From CBDBDZ01 sp965204215 (GTDB lineage: Bacteria > Pseudomonadota > Gammaproteobacteria > Pseudomonadales > GM7GCV1): DNA of 64,000 bases. Positions within the stretch are counted from its first letter, which is position 1, and every line of letters begins with the position of its first letter. The position numbers were made by a program, and so were the translations under genes. Location: assembly GCA_965204215.1 (NCBI GenBank), contig CBDBDZ010000014.1, forward strand, positions 372,001-436,000. The letters run 5' to 3'. Shown in pieces: positions 55,027 through 63,907 of this stretch. The notes below the pieces were generated by a model, which saw only the letters and a program-made list of their open reading frames with translations, ran no database searches and had not been told where the DNA came from.

Positions 55027-55863
55027 CTATTGTTTAATTGCTGTTATTTGTTCAATGGTTAAACCTGTTAATTCGGCAACATTTTTGTGGCTAAAGCCTT
55101 TATCTAACATTTTCTTTGCTGTTTCAATTTTACCTTCAATCTTACCTTCAATCTTACCATCTTCAAATGCGGTTACTACGGTATTGGTATGGTCGCGGTA
55201 GTCTTTCAGGCTCTGTTCATAAGCGATACGTTCCTTATCGTTCATTTGGGCTAATTCAGCAATAGCGAAGCTATTTCGAATCACGGTATCGTTGCTAAAT
55301 ATTTCAGGGATATAATCAAGAGTGTCGAGGTGTTTAATAAAATACAGCATTTTATCAAGGTGTGTATCAAGTTGGTCTTCACTCTTTTTAAAGTTGGGCA
55401 GCTCAATATAGTATAAATTCAACTTATCAAAAAACACTTCATTGTGCTGGTTTTTCAGGTTGACAGTATGCAGGTAATCTTTAGTGCTGTCCTGAAAAGC
55501 GAAGTCAAGCAACCCAATACAATAAACGGGTTCGAGTTTAAAGTCCCAATCACCGCGTTGGGCTTGAGCCTGAATTGGGAAAGTTGAATAAAATAAGGTG
55601 CGGTCAATGAAATAACGCTGTTTGGCTTTTTGCATTTCGACAATAAAATGTTTGCCTTGGGTATCGGTGCAATAAATGTCAAAAATAGCTTTTCGGTTAT
55701 CGGCATTAGCACCGAGTTGTTCGAGATTGCGATACTCAACTTTATCAATGGGGTTGTCTAAGGGTAATAAATCATTGAGAAAACTGATAAGTAATGCCTT
55801 GTTATCTTCATTTCCAAAGAGTTTTTTAAAGCCAAAGTCGGTGAAAGGACTAATGTATTTCAT
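55027..55863 (-). CDS. Rpn/PD-(D/E)XK-family nuclease (transposase-like)
   Basis: This protein of about 278 residues begins MKYISPFTDFGFKKLFGN, the hallmark of the Rpn/PDDEXK_2 family. Nuclease residues are in KAIFDIYCTDTQGKHFIVEM (D...ExQ). Members promote recA-independent recombination; many are widespread mobile-like genes. I chose the ATG at 55863: the longer GTG-start version would place a TATAAT, a good -10 box, inside the coding region. The C-terminus has a 12-bp tandem repeat (EGKIEGKIEGKIE), a usual site of length variation in this family. Confidence 0.85.
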   Translation of the reverse strand: MKYISPFTDFGFKKLFGNEDNKALLISFLNDLLPLDNPIDKVEYRNLEQLGANADNRKAIFDIYCTDTQGKHFIVEMQKAKQRYFIDRTLFYSTFPIQAQAQRGDWDFKLEPVYCIGLLDFAFQDSTKDYLHTVNLKNQHNEVFFDKLNLYYIELPNFKKSEDQLDTHLDKMLYFIKHLDTLDYIPEIFSNDTVIRNSFAIAELAQMNDKERIAYEQSLKDYRDHTNTVVTAFEDGKIEGKIEGKIETAKKMLDKGFSHKNVAELTGLTIEQITAIKQ

Positions 55864-55950
55864 GGGTTTATTATACTCTTTATTCACTGTAAAGTAGAGG
55901 GGTAGTATAAGAAATGATAAAGTTGTGGTATGTCCTGTACTCCGTTATTT

Positions 55951-55972
55951 AACCTAGATTCCGTAGTTGAAC
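55951..55972. repeat. 22-bp repeat shared with 38019-38040
   Basis: The sequence matches 38019-38040 in inverted orientation with one mismatch. It lies in the gap between the nuclease gene and the SDR gene. The two occurrences are 18 kb apart and each stands alone, so they could be orphan ends of a transposon or part of a dispersed repeat. Confidence 0.6.
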
Positions 55973-56027
55973 CTGGAATTTGTACTGGTCAAGTTAAACT
56001 GGACATGATAGTTGAGGGTAATCTGGG

Positions 56028-56789
56028 CTAAAATTTATCAGGCCTCAACATTGCATCATGTCCGCCGTCATTAAAGATTACGGATCCCGACATATAAGAG
56101 GCTTTGTCACTTAAAAGAAATAAGACTAAGTGCGCAATATCATCGACATTACCAGAGCGACCCAGTGGCGTTGCTTGTACATAGGCTTTAATGGCTTCGC
56201 CTAATAAGGCATCCTTTTCAATTTCAGTAGAAAGAGGGGTGTTAACGTGACCAGGGGCTATAGCATTTAGTCGTATGCCAGCTCGAGCGTAATCGGGGGC
56301 ATGGTTTCGTGTCCAGCGGCAAATGGCATGTTTTGAAGCAGAGTAAGCATTAACACCAAAACCTATATCATCGATGTGTCTGCAACAACTATCTTCTTCA
56401 TTAGCCAGCATTAAATCAATGGCTTGAGTGTCGTTTGCCATGGGCGCCGAGGTAGAGGCTATCATCACTACGGAGCTTGATTGTTTAAGGTATGGCTTTA
56501 AGCTTTCCACCATTTGTATTGCACCAAAGTAGTTGACTTTCACAATAAGAGAGGCAGGCTTTACGACAGCCCCTAACCCTGCGCAGGGAACAAAACCATC
56601 TAGCCCATCGCTTGTTTGTTGAATAATTTGTTCAATAGCCTGCTGCCTGCCCTGTGCGCTTGACAAGTCTGCTTCAATAGTTGCATTGTTGCGATCTACT
56701 TGTATCACTTTATGCCCGTTTTCAATTAAATGTTGAGTAATTGATGCACCAATTCCCGATGCACTACCTGTAATTGCGTAAGTTTTCAT
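56028..56789 (-). CDS. Short-chain dehydrogenase/reductase
   Basis: This 253-residue classical SDR has cofactor motif TGSASGIG, VQVDR at the end of the second strand (Asp suggests NAD preference), CAGLGA, and the catalytic Ser region with YSASK (Tyr, Lys). The C-terminal MSGSVIFNDGGHDAML is typical. It resembles 3-alpha-hydroxysteroid dehydrogenase/carbonyl reductases in general layout, but the substrate is not proven. It is the last gene of the tetR-MFS-SDR operon (7-bp gap). Confidence 0.87.
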   Translation of the reverse strand: MKTYAITGSASGIGASITQHLIENGHKVIQVDRNNATIEADLSSAQGRQQAIEQIIQQTSDGLDGFVPCAGLGAVVKPASLIVKVNYFGAIQMVESLKPYLKQSSSVVMIASTSAPMANDTQAIDLMLANEEDSCCRHIDDIGFGVNAYSASKHAICRWTRNHAPDYARAGIRLNAIAPGHVNTPLSTEIEKDALLGEAIKAYVQATPLGRSGNVDDIAHLVLFLLSDKASYMSGSVIFNDGGHDAMLRPDKF

Positions 56790-56796
56790 AATTTTT

Positions 56797-58029
56797 TCAA
56801 GGTAGGGGTGAATCTATGTATTTGCCCTCGGTTTTTGTGCTTGAAGGTAATTGCAATAGTAAAATCAAAGCACACAAGGTTACAACACCAGCACCTGTAA
56901 AGGCTATTGAATAATTGCCAGTGGTATCAAATACCCAGCCCGATAGGGGAGCAATAGCAATACCTAAAGGCAGAAATAACGGTGCTTGTTGCCCATTGAC
57001 AGCACCAGCAATGGTTTTATCGAAATAGATGCTGTTAAGAAACGGCTGCATCGGTAAGCTGATGCCCACACAAAGTCCCACCAGAATGCAAGCAAGAATT
57101 AATATAGGTGTTTGGCTGGATAGCGCTATGAGTAAATAGCCTATAGCGCCAAGTACAATAACCAAGCTAATTCCCCATTTTAAATAGGCTCGGATTCTAT
57201 CTGACCAAAGGACCAAGGCTATTTTACCTGCCATGCCAGCAGCACCCATTAATGAAACAAACCAGGCGGCATCGGTTGCGCTATAACCCAATTGCTGAAA
57301 ATGTGGAACCAAACTAAAAATGGACAATATGGGCACAGAGAGCAATATGGCAAAACCGATTCCAATTAGCCAGAATACTTTGCTTTTATAATGCTTCTGA
57401 GTTGTTTTTGTACTTTCTGCTGGTTTAGGTTCAGCACTGTGTGGAGGTTGTTTCACAGATATTGAAATTAACAGACCCAATAATCCAGTAATGATCATTC
57501 CTAAAATGGCAAGTGTTTGTTGCCATTGAAAATAATTGAGTAAAAAGGCACAAAAAGGTGGTAAAACAACACTGCTAATACTGATGCCCAATGCTGAAAT
57601 TCCTAAAGCGCGAGGTAAGTGATTTTGGTAGGTTTTAGTTAGCAGTGAATTGCAGACCATAGGACCATAACCAACAAAGGCACAGCAAAATATAAAAAAG
57701 CATAAAGTTACTGACCATAGCGATGTGGCTTGTGAAATAGCCATTAATGCCAAACCTGCCACAATAACGCCAGTTAGAAGAATGTTTCGTATATTAATTT
57801 TATCAACCTGAATGCCAAGAATTGGACTGATTAAAGCCGTACTGACAAAGATAAGGGAAGGACCTAGCCCCAATGTGGCAACACTTACATTAAATTGCAC
57901 ACTCAGTGGATTAACGAAAAAACCAAATAAGGCAATAATGCCCGAACCAAAAATTTGGCAGCACATACAAACCAGGGCAGGGTTCCATTGGAAACCACCA
58001 ACAGATACGGAGAAATTGTGAGATAGCAC
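56797..58029 (-). CDS. MFS transporter
   Basis: The 410-residue protein has about 12 membrane segments in two halves, with a cytoplasmic loop around residue 200 (KQPPHSAEPKPAESTKTTQK). It resembles the monocarboxylate/oxalate-formate antiporter type of MFS carriers. The start is GTG, three bases after the tetR stop, so it is translated from the same transcript. The substrate is unknown; its neighbours suggest a hydrophobic carbon compound that the SDR oxidises. Confidence 0.88.
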   Translation of the reverse strand: MLSHNFSVSVGGFQWNPALVCMCCQIFGSGIIALFGFFVNPLSVQFNVSVATLGLGPSLIFVSTALISPILGIQVDKINIRNILLTGVIVAGLALMAISQATSLWSVTLCFFIFCCAFVGYGPMVCNSLLTKTYQNHLPRALGISALGISISSVVLPPFCAFLLNYFQWQQTLAILGMIITGLLGLLISISVKQPPHSAEPKPAESTKTTQKHYKSKVFWLIGIGFAILLSVPILSIFSLVPHFQQLGYSATDAAWFVSLMGAAGMAGKIALVLWSDRIRAYLKWGISLVIVLGAIGYLLIALSSQTPILILACILVGLCVGISLPMQPFLNSIYFDKTIAGAVNGQQAPLFLPLGIAIAPLSGWVFDTTGNYSIAFTGAGVVTLCALILLLQLPSSTKTEGKYIDSPLP

Positions 58030-58032
58030 TGC

Positions 58033-58650
58033 CTAGGTGTTCTTTAATATGTTTCTTAAAAATAAACACCACTCGTCAATACGCTGTTGCAATGGGTAGT
58101 TTTCGTTATTAACCCAATTAATCACCAAACTCATAGTAAAACCTGCCAGCAGTTCAATCATGAATTGTTTTGACCAGGGCAAATTCGTATTGGTATCCTG
58201 GTTGAGGATATATTCAAAAGCACTGTTCATTTTTTCCAATTCATGCTTCATTTCTTCTGCTCGCCCATTTTCAAAGCTGATATTTTGAAGGACAAATCGA
58301 AGAAGTGTTTTTTCTAAAGCTGCGTACTCTGACAATACCTCCCCTATGCTTTGTACAAGAAAACACAATCTATCTTCTAAAGTAGTGTAGCGCTCAAAAC
58401 CCATTGCAGCGATATTTGCTATTTCGGCAAAAATTAGTGAATCACACAAACTTTGGGTTAATTCATCTTTAGAAGAATAGTAATTGTAAAAGGTTTTGCG
58501 AGCGACACCAGCCAGTGTGCAAATTTCATCGACCATGATGGTATCGAAGCTTTTGGCAGTTAATAATTCAATGGCTGCATTGTTAATTCTGGTGCGAACT
58601 TCCTGCTTTTGAATCTCTCTTTTGCCTATGTCAAGGGCTTTTGTGGTCAT
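58033..58650 (-). CDS. TetR-family regulator
   Basis: This 205-residue protein has an N-terminal helix-turn-helix (IMVDEICTLAGVARKTFYNY, then YSSKDEL) and a variable helical ligand domain. It heads the operon with the MFS and SDR genes and is divergent from the beta-propeller/sulfotransferase pair. It probably represses both by binding the 85-bp gap between them. Confidence 0.9.
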   Translation of the reverse strand: MTTKALDIGKREIQKQEVRTRINNAAIELLTAKSFDTIMVDEICTLAGVARKTFYNYYSSKDELTQSLCDSLIFAEIANIAAMGFERYTTLEDRLCFLVQSIGEVLSEYAALEKTLLRFVLQNISFENGRAEEMKHELEKMNSAFEYILNQDTNTNLPWSKQFMIELLAGFTMSLVINWVNNENYPLQQRIDEWCLFLRNILKNT

Positions 58651-58735
58651 GATTAGGAGTAATAAGTAGTTGACTTTTAGAATTCAACGATTATTATACA
58701 ATAATTAAACTTACACATACGTTACCTTTTCGCAA
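58651..58735. promoter_or_regulatory. Divergent promoter region with a possible TetR operator
   Basis: An inverted repeat gttga-N10-tcaac lies at 58669-58688. On the minus strand a tataat (58694-58699 region) could serve tetR. On the plus strand ttgact with ttatac 18 bp downstream could serve the next gene. These elements overlap, as expected for a shared control site. Not proven. Confidence 0.45.
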
Positions 58736-60328
58736 ATGGGTTACTATAAATTTTTCATTTTATTTTGCTGTCTGTGGTGTTACACGTTATTTTCGGCAAA
58801 TCTTTCCCCTAAAAACCCTTGGTTGGCCGATTCAGTTTATGCTATGGGACATGGCAATTCTGCTCAGCAAGACTCATTGGCTATCGCGGGACCTATCGAT
58901 AAAACCCGTAAACTAAAATCCAGTGAAATCAATTTTGCCGCTGTTGGTCCAGGGCATTTTGGTTCGCAGATATCCAATGCTTATTCCAATGGTAAACGGA
59001 CAATCTGGAGTATTGGTCTTGATAGAATTAGCAAGTTGGACCACGATAGCTTTGAAGTTATTGATGAGTATTTTTTTTCAGATGCCAAACGCTGGACAGA
59101 AGCTGAGGCAAATCAAAGTATTGATAAATTAAATAATAATAACGATGGATTTTTTGCGCTCTATGAAGGGTACAAACAGTCGAAGAAGTTTAGAAATCTT
59201 GCAGGAATTTATACATTGCTGGATAAAGACAATCTATTTTACATGATGGACATGCAAGGTGTTATTCATGTATTTGGCGATAAAAATCCCAACGATATCA
59301 ATTCAGCTATTGAACTCAAGCGTTCTGTTGCCGTGCGAAGTGATGCAACAGGAAAAAATATAGGTCTGAATATGACTTACGATGGCTGGTTAATTACAGT
59401 AACAGAACATGGCTATGTTGTTGCTATTAACCGTGAATTTACCCAGCAACATATTTTACGCTTGCACCACTCCAAAGGCGCAGAAGACAAGGCTACCAAA
59501 CCTACAGGCTATGGCTGGATTAGAAACAGTTACCCTATTGACCAACAAGGCGGCATTTATATTGTCTCGCAACAACATATGCATAAAGTGATATGGACAG
59601 GGTCGAAGCTATCCAGATCTGAATCGGACGGTGCCTGGACAGCGGCTTATAACAATGAATGGGGTCATGGTTCAGGAGCGACACCCAGTTTAATGGGCTT
59701 TGGCAATGAAGACCAATTTGTGGTCATTTCAGATGGAGCACATGTTATGAATGTGGTACTGTTCTGGCGCAATGAAATCCCTGAGAATTGGCAAGGTATC
59801 GAAGGTGCACTGTCGCGGCGTATAGCAGGACAATTACCAGCTAATATGGGCGATAAGAATTTAATTGAAATACAGTCGGAACAATCGGTAGTGGTTGCTG
59901 GTTATGGTGCAATGGTTGTTAACAACAATGGCCGCAATGCACCCTGGTATCTTCCCAAAGGTGCTAACTCATTGTTGGTGTCGTATCTTGGCAGTAACCC
60001 CAGGCATCAACCTTATGGTATTCACAAATTTAAATGGAACTCTGAGCGCCAAAAGCTTGAAGAAGCATGGGTGAATAAAACCATTAGTTCACCTAATTCT
60101 GTACCCCTGTTCAGCCACGGCAGTAACCAGGTATATTTCGTAGGCGCACGAAACAATCAGTGGACAATAGAGGCAGTTAATTGGCAAACAGGAGAGCCTA
60201 CTTTTCACTATATTTTGGGCGATCAGCGTTATAACAGTATGTTCGCTGGTACTTTACTTGATCAGGCAGGTAGAATATATTATGGCACTGGTTGGGGTAT
60301 TGTGCGATTAAACCCCAGTAATTTGTAA
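58736..60328 (+). CDS. Secreted protein with beta-propeller-like repeats, function unknown
   Basis: This 530-residue protein has an N-terminal signal peptide (FFILFCCLWCYTLFSA). The body alternates short beta-strands with Gly/Asn/Asp turns and repeated patterns such as YYGTGWGIVRLNP, GGIYIVSQQHMHKVIW and GYVVAINREFTQQH, consistent with a beta-propeller of the quinoprotein/NHL kind. I see no cysteine pairs or metal motif that name an enzyme. It is 15 bp upstream of a sulfotransferase gene and divergent from tetR, so it is likely part of the same regulated pathway. Confidence 0.6.
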   Translation: MGYYKFFILFCCLWCYTLFSANLSPKNPWLADSVYAMGHGNSAQQDSLAIAGPIDKTRKLKSSEINFAAVGPGHFGSQISNAYSNGKRTIWSIGLDRISKLDHDSFEVIDEYFFSDAKRWTEAEANQSIDKLNNNNDGFFALYEGYKQSKKFRNLAGIYTLLDKDNLFYMMDMQGVIHVFGDKNPNDINSAIELKRSVAVRSDATGKNIGLNMTYDGWLITVTEHGYVVAINREFTQQHILRLHHSKGAEDKATKPTGYGWIRNSYPIDQQGGIYIVSQQHMHKVIWTGSKLSRSESDGAWTAAYNNEWGHGSGATPSLMGFGNEDQFVVISDGAHVMNVVLFWRNEIPENWQGIEGALSRRIAGQLPANMGDKNLIEIQSEQSVVVAGYGAMVVNNNGRNAPWYLPKGANSLLVSYLGSNPRHQPYGIHKFKWNSERQKLEEAWVNKTISSPNSVPLFSHGSNQVYFVGARNNQWTIEAVNWQTGEPTFHYILGDQRYNSMFAGTLLDQAGRIYYGTGWGIVRLNPSNL

Positions 60329-60343
60329 TAATCGGCCATATAA

Positions 60344-61618
60344 ATGACAGCTTTTTCCATTGATGATTTAGCTGCCCCCAAATTGACCAAAGGGCAGCAA
60401 CAAGCGCAGGCATTTTTAGGTGCAGTGGAAGTGGACTTGAGTATTGACTCTATTTTACAAGAGGCGATGCAGGTAACAGGTTTATCAGATTTTGGGGTTG
60501 AAGATTTTACCGAGCGTTTACAGGTATTAATTGACGAGTGGAACAGTGATGAATTAATATCCAATATTGGCAGGCTTTCGTTGCGTAACAAATTATTGCA
60601 GGATGCTAAAAATCGCTTATTATTACATGAGCAGTGGAGCAAGTACCCGGAAATACTGGATATAGAAATCAATAAACCCATAGTTATAGCAGGCTTGCCG
60701 CGTTCCGGCACAACCCATTTACTCAATTTATTAGCTTCTGATTCCCGGTTGCGTTCAATGCCGTACTGGTTGTCTTGCGAACCCGTACAGCCCGTAGCGG
60801 AGCGCCATCTGCAATTTGATGATTATCAGCAAGACCCGCGCTATCAGCGTTGCGCTGTGGGATGGGAATCCATGAAAGCTATGGTGCCTCCGCTTGCTAT
60901 TATGCACCCGATGAGTCCTGATCACATTCATGAAGAAATTGAAATAATGAACCCAAACTTTTCGGCTTCTAATTATGAGTGGATGACACCTTCGCCCAGG
61001 TGGCGCGATTATTATTTAAGCCACGATCAGAAGCCGCATTACGAATACATGAAAAATGTGCTTAAATTATTTATATGGCAACAACGGCAACAAGGCAGTC
61101 GTGCATTGGAGCGTTGGGTACTAAAATGCATACAACATTTAGAGCAACTACCTGCGCTACAACATGTGTTTCCCGATGCTACAGTTATCTATACTCATCG
61201 CGACCCTGTAGCAGTGATTCAATCGATTATTACCATGCTTGGTTATAGTCAGCGTATGAATCGTAAACGTCCAGAGCTTAACAATTTATTGGAATACTGG
61301 TCAGATAGAATTGAAAATTTATTGCGAAGCTCGTTGAATAACCGCCATTTGTTTTCTAGACAACAATCGGTTGATGTACTATTTCACCAGTTTATGGAAA
61401 ATAATATGACAATTTTGGAGCAAGTGTATGCTAAAGCAGATTTAGAAATTACCCAAACCACACAACATGAGTTTCAAACCTATATTGAAGCACACAAACG
61501 CGGCAAAGACGGTTCAATTATTTATCAACTAGACCGTGATTTCGGAATTTCCCCTGCCCTGCTTCGCAAGCAGTTTGATTTTTATTTTAACCAGTTTGAT
61601 ATTAAGCCAGAACCCTGA
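60344..61618 (+). CDS. Sulfotransferase-family protein
   Basis: The 424-residue protein has a PAPS-binding loop (IVIAGLPRSGTTHLLNLLA) at about residue 110 and a 3'-phosphate region (VIYTHRDPVAVIQS) near residue 285. It fits the bacterial sulfotransferase family PF13469, with a helical N-terminal extension of 100 residues. The acceptor is unknown. Genes of this kind are common in lipid or steroid pathways of marine gammaproteobacteria; the SDR, MFS and acyl-CoA dehydrogenase nearby would fit, but that is inference. Confidence 0.82.
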   Translation: MTAFSIDDLAAPKLTKGQQQAQAFLGAVEVDLSIDSILQEAMQVTGLSDFGVEDFTERLQVLIDEWNSDELISNIGRLSLRNKLLQDAKNRLLLHEQWSKYPEILDIEINKPIVIAGLPRSGTTHLLNLLASDSRLRSMPYWLSCEPVQPVAERHLQFDDYQQDPRYQRCAVGWESMKAMVPPLAIMHPMSPDHIHEEIEIMNPNFSASNYEWMTPSPRWRDYYLSHDQKPHYEYMKNVLKLFIWQQRQQGSRALERWVLKCIQHLEQLPALQHVFPDATVIYTHRDPVAVIQSIITMLGYSQRMNRKRPELNNLLEYWSDRIENLLRSSLNNRHLFSRQQSVDVLFHQFMENNMTILEQVYAKADLEITQTTQHEFQTYIEAHKRGKDGSIIYQLDRDFGISPALLRKQFDFYFNQFDIKPEP

Positions 61619-61628
61619 TTTGGGCCTA

Positions 61629-62324
61629 CTAACGATAAGTGACCAGGCTTTTATTTGTTTGTGTAAGATAAGAATAATCATTAAAACAGGATAGCGAGCA
61701 CTTGCGTTGATTGTAAAAAATTTCCGTAAGTGAGCAGTTAATTACTGGCTCATAAAACTGGTAGGTTTGCGTTCCTTTTAACCCTAAAACGTAAGCTACA
61801 AGAGTAGCAATAGTGCCACCTGATGTAAATATTGCCACGGTCTTGCCTGAACCCTGTTCAGTTTGAACTGCGTTAAAGGCTGCGATGGCATTGGTTGAAT
61901 AGTCTTGCCAGGTTTGAATGCTCATATCGGGGGAATTGTCAGATACCCAAAAATTGAACACTGCTTCAATTGCTTTTTGGAATTGCTTGCTGTTGTTTAG
62001 TCCACCATCAACGAGTTGTTTTATTTGGTCATTTTGTTTCGCTAAAATGGGAAGTAAATAGCGTATTTGTTCGTCGTTATTAATTTCATTAAAGCGCTTA
62101 TCAATGATTAATTCTACAGTGTCAGGTTGCAGTGCCAACGCAAGTTGAGCTGTTTTTTGCTGGCGTTGCAAACTACCTGCATAAGCAGCATCGAAAATAA
62201 TGTCGCTATCGGCTAAAAAATTGCCTAGTGCTGTAGCTTGTTCACAGCCTAAGTCTGATAATTTGTCATAGTTAGATTTACCAAAAGAGGCTTGACCATG
62301 CCGAAATAGATAAATGGTTGACAT
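61629..62324 (-). CDS. Histidine phosphatase-superfamily protein
   Basis: This 231-residue protein has the catalytic loop YLFRHGQASFGKSNYDKLS at the very N-terminus (phospho-His in RHG), a second Arg in SLQRQQKT, a Glu in NEINND and the second His region replaced by FTSGGTIATLVAY (usual SHGGxI; here Ser-Gly-Gly). That missing second His is notable, although several phosphoglycerate-mutase-like subgroups lack it. It is convergent with the sulfotransferase gene; the substrate is unknown. Confidence 0.82.
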   Translation of the reverse strand: MSTIYLFRHGQASFGKSNYDKLSDLGCEQATALGNFLADSDIIFDAAYAGSLQRQQKTAQLALALQPDTVELIIDKRFNEINNDEQIRYLLPILAKQNDQIKQLVDGGLNNSKQFQKAIEAVFNFWVSDNSPDMSIQTWQDYSTNAIAAFNAVQTEQGSGKTVAIFTSGGTIATLVAYVLGLKGTQTYQFYEPVINCSLTEIFYNQRKCSLSCFNDYSYLTQTNKSLVTYR

Positions 62325-62405
62325 TGTAAAATTATTGAGAAATTTGCATAGAGTGATTTATGATGTCAGGCAATAATATTACCTACTTCTATTTGAAATA
62401 ATAAC

Positions 62406-63569
62406 ATGAATTTTAACCTGACCGAAGAACAACAGTTAATTATAGATACCACCCGATCCTTTGTGGAGAAGGAGTTGTACCCTCACGAAGCTGAAATTGA
62501 GCGAACAGGGCATCTGGATATGGATGTAATCAGGGAAGTTCAGCAAAAAGCCATCGGAGCAGGGTTGTATGCCGCCAATATTCCAGAAGCGTTTGGCGGC
62601 GCAGGTTTAGATACTTTAACCTGGTTAATGTATGAAAAAGAATTGGGGCGTGCTAACTACGCTTTACATTGGACAGGTGTTGCCAGACCTTCCAATATTT
62701 TGTGTGCTGGTACTAAAGCACAGCGCGAAAAATATCTGGAACCGTGCATTCGTGGCGAAAAATGGGACTGTATGGCAATGACTGAACCTGGTGCAGGTTC
62801 TGATTTGCGCGGAATGAAAGCCACAGCCGTGCGTGATGGTGATGACTTTATACTCAATGGTACCAAACATTTTATTTCTCATGCCGATATTGCTGATTTC
62901 ACCATTGCTTATATGGCAACGGGTGAAGAAGATACACCAAAAGGCAAGAAAAAATTAATCAGTTGCTTTTTTGTAGACAAAGGCACACCTGGTTATACTG
63001 TAAGAGACGGTTACAATAATGTATCACACAGAGGTTACACCAACTCTATTTTGGAATTTGATAACTGTAGAATACCTGCTGAAAATATGCTCGGTGAGTT
63101 ACACAAAGGCTTTGAAGTGGCAAACGATTGGCTAGGAGCCACGCGTCTACAGGTTGCATCCACTTGTCTTGGGCGTGCAGAGCGAGCGTTTGAACATGCA
63201 TTGCAATGGTCAGTAGAGCGTGAACAATTTGGTCAAAAAATTGGTAAATTCCAGGGCGTTTCATTTAAACTGGCTGATATGAGTATGGAAATGAAAGCTG
63301 CCGAATTACTTACGTGGGAAGCGGGTTGGAAATACGACAACGGCACTTGCACAGATTCGGACATGGCAATGGCAAAACTCAAGGCTACCGAAATGCTGGC
63401 TTTTGTCGCCGACGAAGCGATTCAAATACACGGAGGCATGGGTGTGATGGATGAATTACCGTTAGAGCGTATTTGGCGGGATGCCCGAATTGAACGTATT
63501 TGGGAAGGCACATCCGAAATTCAGCGTCATATTATTTCAAGAGCGTTATTGCGCCCGTTGGGTGCTTGA
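62406..63569 (+). CDS. Acyl-CoA dehydrogenase
   Basis: This 387-residue flavoprotein oxidises acyl-CoA thioesters. Signatures are MAMTEPGAGSDLRGMKATA in the middle domain, and QIHGGMGVMDELPLERIWRD with IERIWEGTSEIQRHIISRAL at the C-terminus, where the catalytic Glu (in WEGTSE) resides. It has full length. Its chain-length specificity is not clear. It stands alone downstream of the phosphatase gene, in the opposite direction. Confidence 0.93.
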   Translation: MNFNLTEEQQLIIDTTRSFVEKELYPHEAEIERTGHLDMDVIREVQQKAIGAGLYAANIPEAFGGAGLDTLTWLMYEKELGRANYALHWTGVARPSNILCAGTKAQREKYLEPCIRGEKWDCMAMTEPGAGSDLRGMKATAVRDGDDFILNGTKHFISHADIADFTIAYMATGEEDTPKGKKKLISCFFVDKGTPGYTVRDGYNNVSHRGYTNSILEFDNCRIPAENMLGELHKGFEVANDWLGATRLQVASTCLGRAERAFEHALQWSVEREQFGQKIGKFQGVSFKLADMSMEMKAAELLTWEAGWKYDNGTCTDSDMAMAKLKATEMLAFVADEAIQIHGGMGVMDELPLERIWRDARIERIWEGTSEIQRHIISRALLRPLGA

Positions 63570-63586
63570 GTGATTTTTTGCTTCTA

Positions 63587-63905
63587 GAGAGCTTTGCATA
63601 ATGTCACGAGCGATGTCAAGACAAGGCAAATTTGAACCCAAATTATGCATTAGAAATCTATTACACACAATAATGACTTCAAAAACAGGCGCTTGCTCGA
63701 AAAATAATACTCACCATAGGGAGGCTATGCCTGCGTTTATTGTTCTTGCGCGAGCACCTGTTTTCATTGCCATTTTTGTGTTCATTACGAAGTCTAATGC
63801 ATAATCTGGGTTGAACGAAAAAGCAGAGTTTACTGGCAGTAAATGAGCATTTTGAGCGAAAATTTAACGCTGTATTGACGAGCACAGTAATTATGCAAAG
63901 CTCTC
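63587..63905. mobile_element. Non-autonomous inverted-repeat element (MITE-like)
   Basis: The 319-bp element has 16-bp perfect terminal repeats (gagagctttgcataat at the left, its complement at the right). It is flanked by 5-bp direct duplications ttcta at 63582-63586 and 63906-63910. There is no transposase gene; the ends look like those of IS5-type elements, by impression only. Inside is a second, inner palindrome with arms near 63632-63656 and 63793-63816 and a further pair around aaaacaggcgc (63682) and its imperfect mate (63748-63764). A solo copy of the left inner arm lies at 48957-48998. Confidence 0.82.
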
Positions 63906-63907
63906 TT

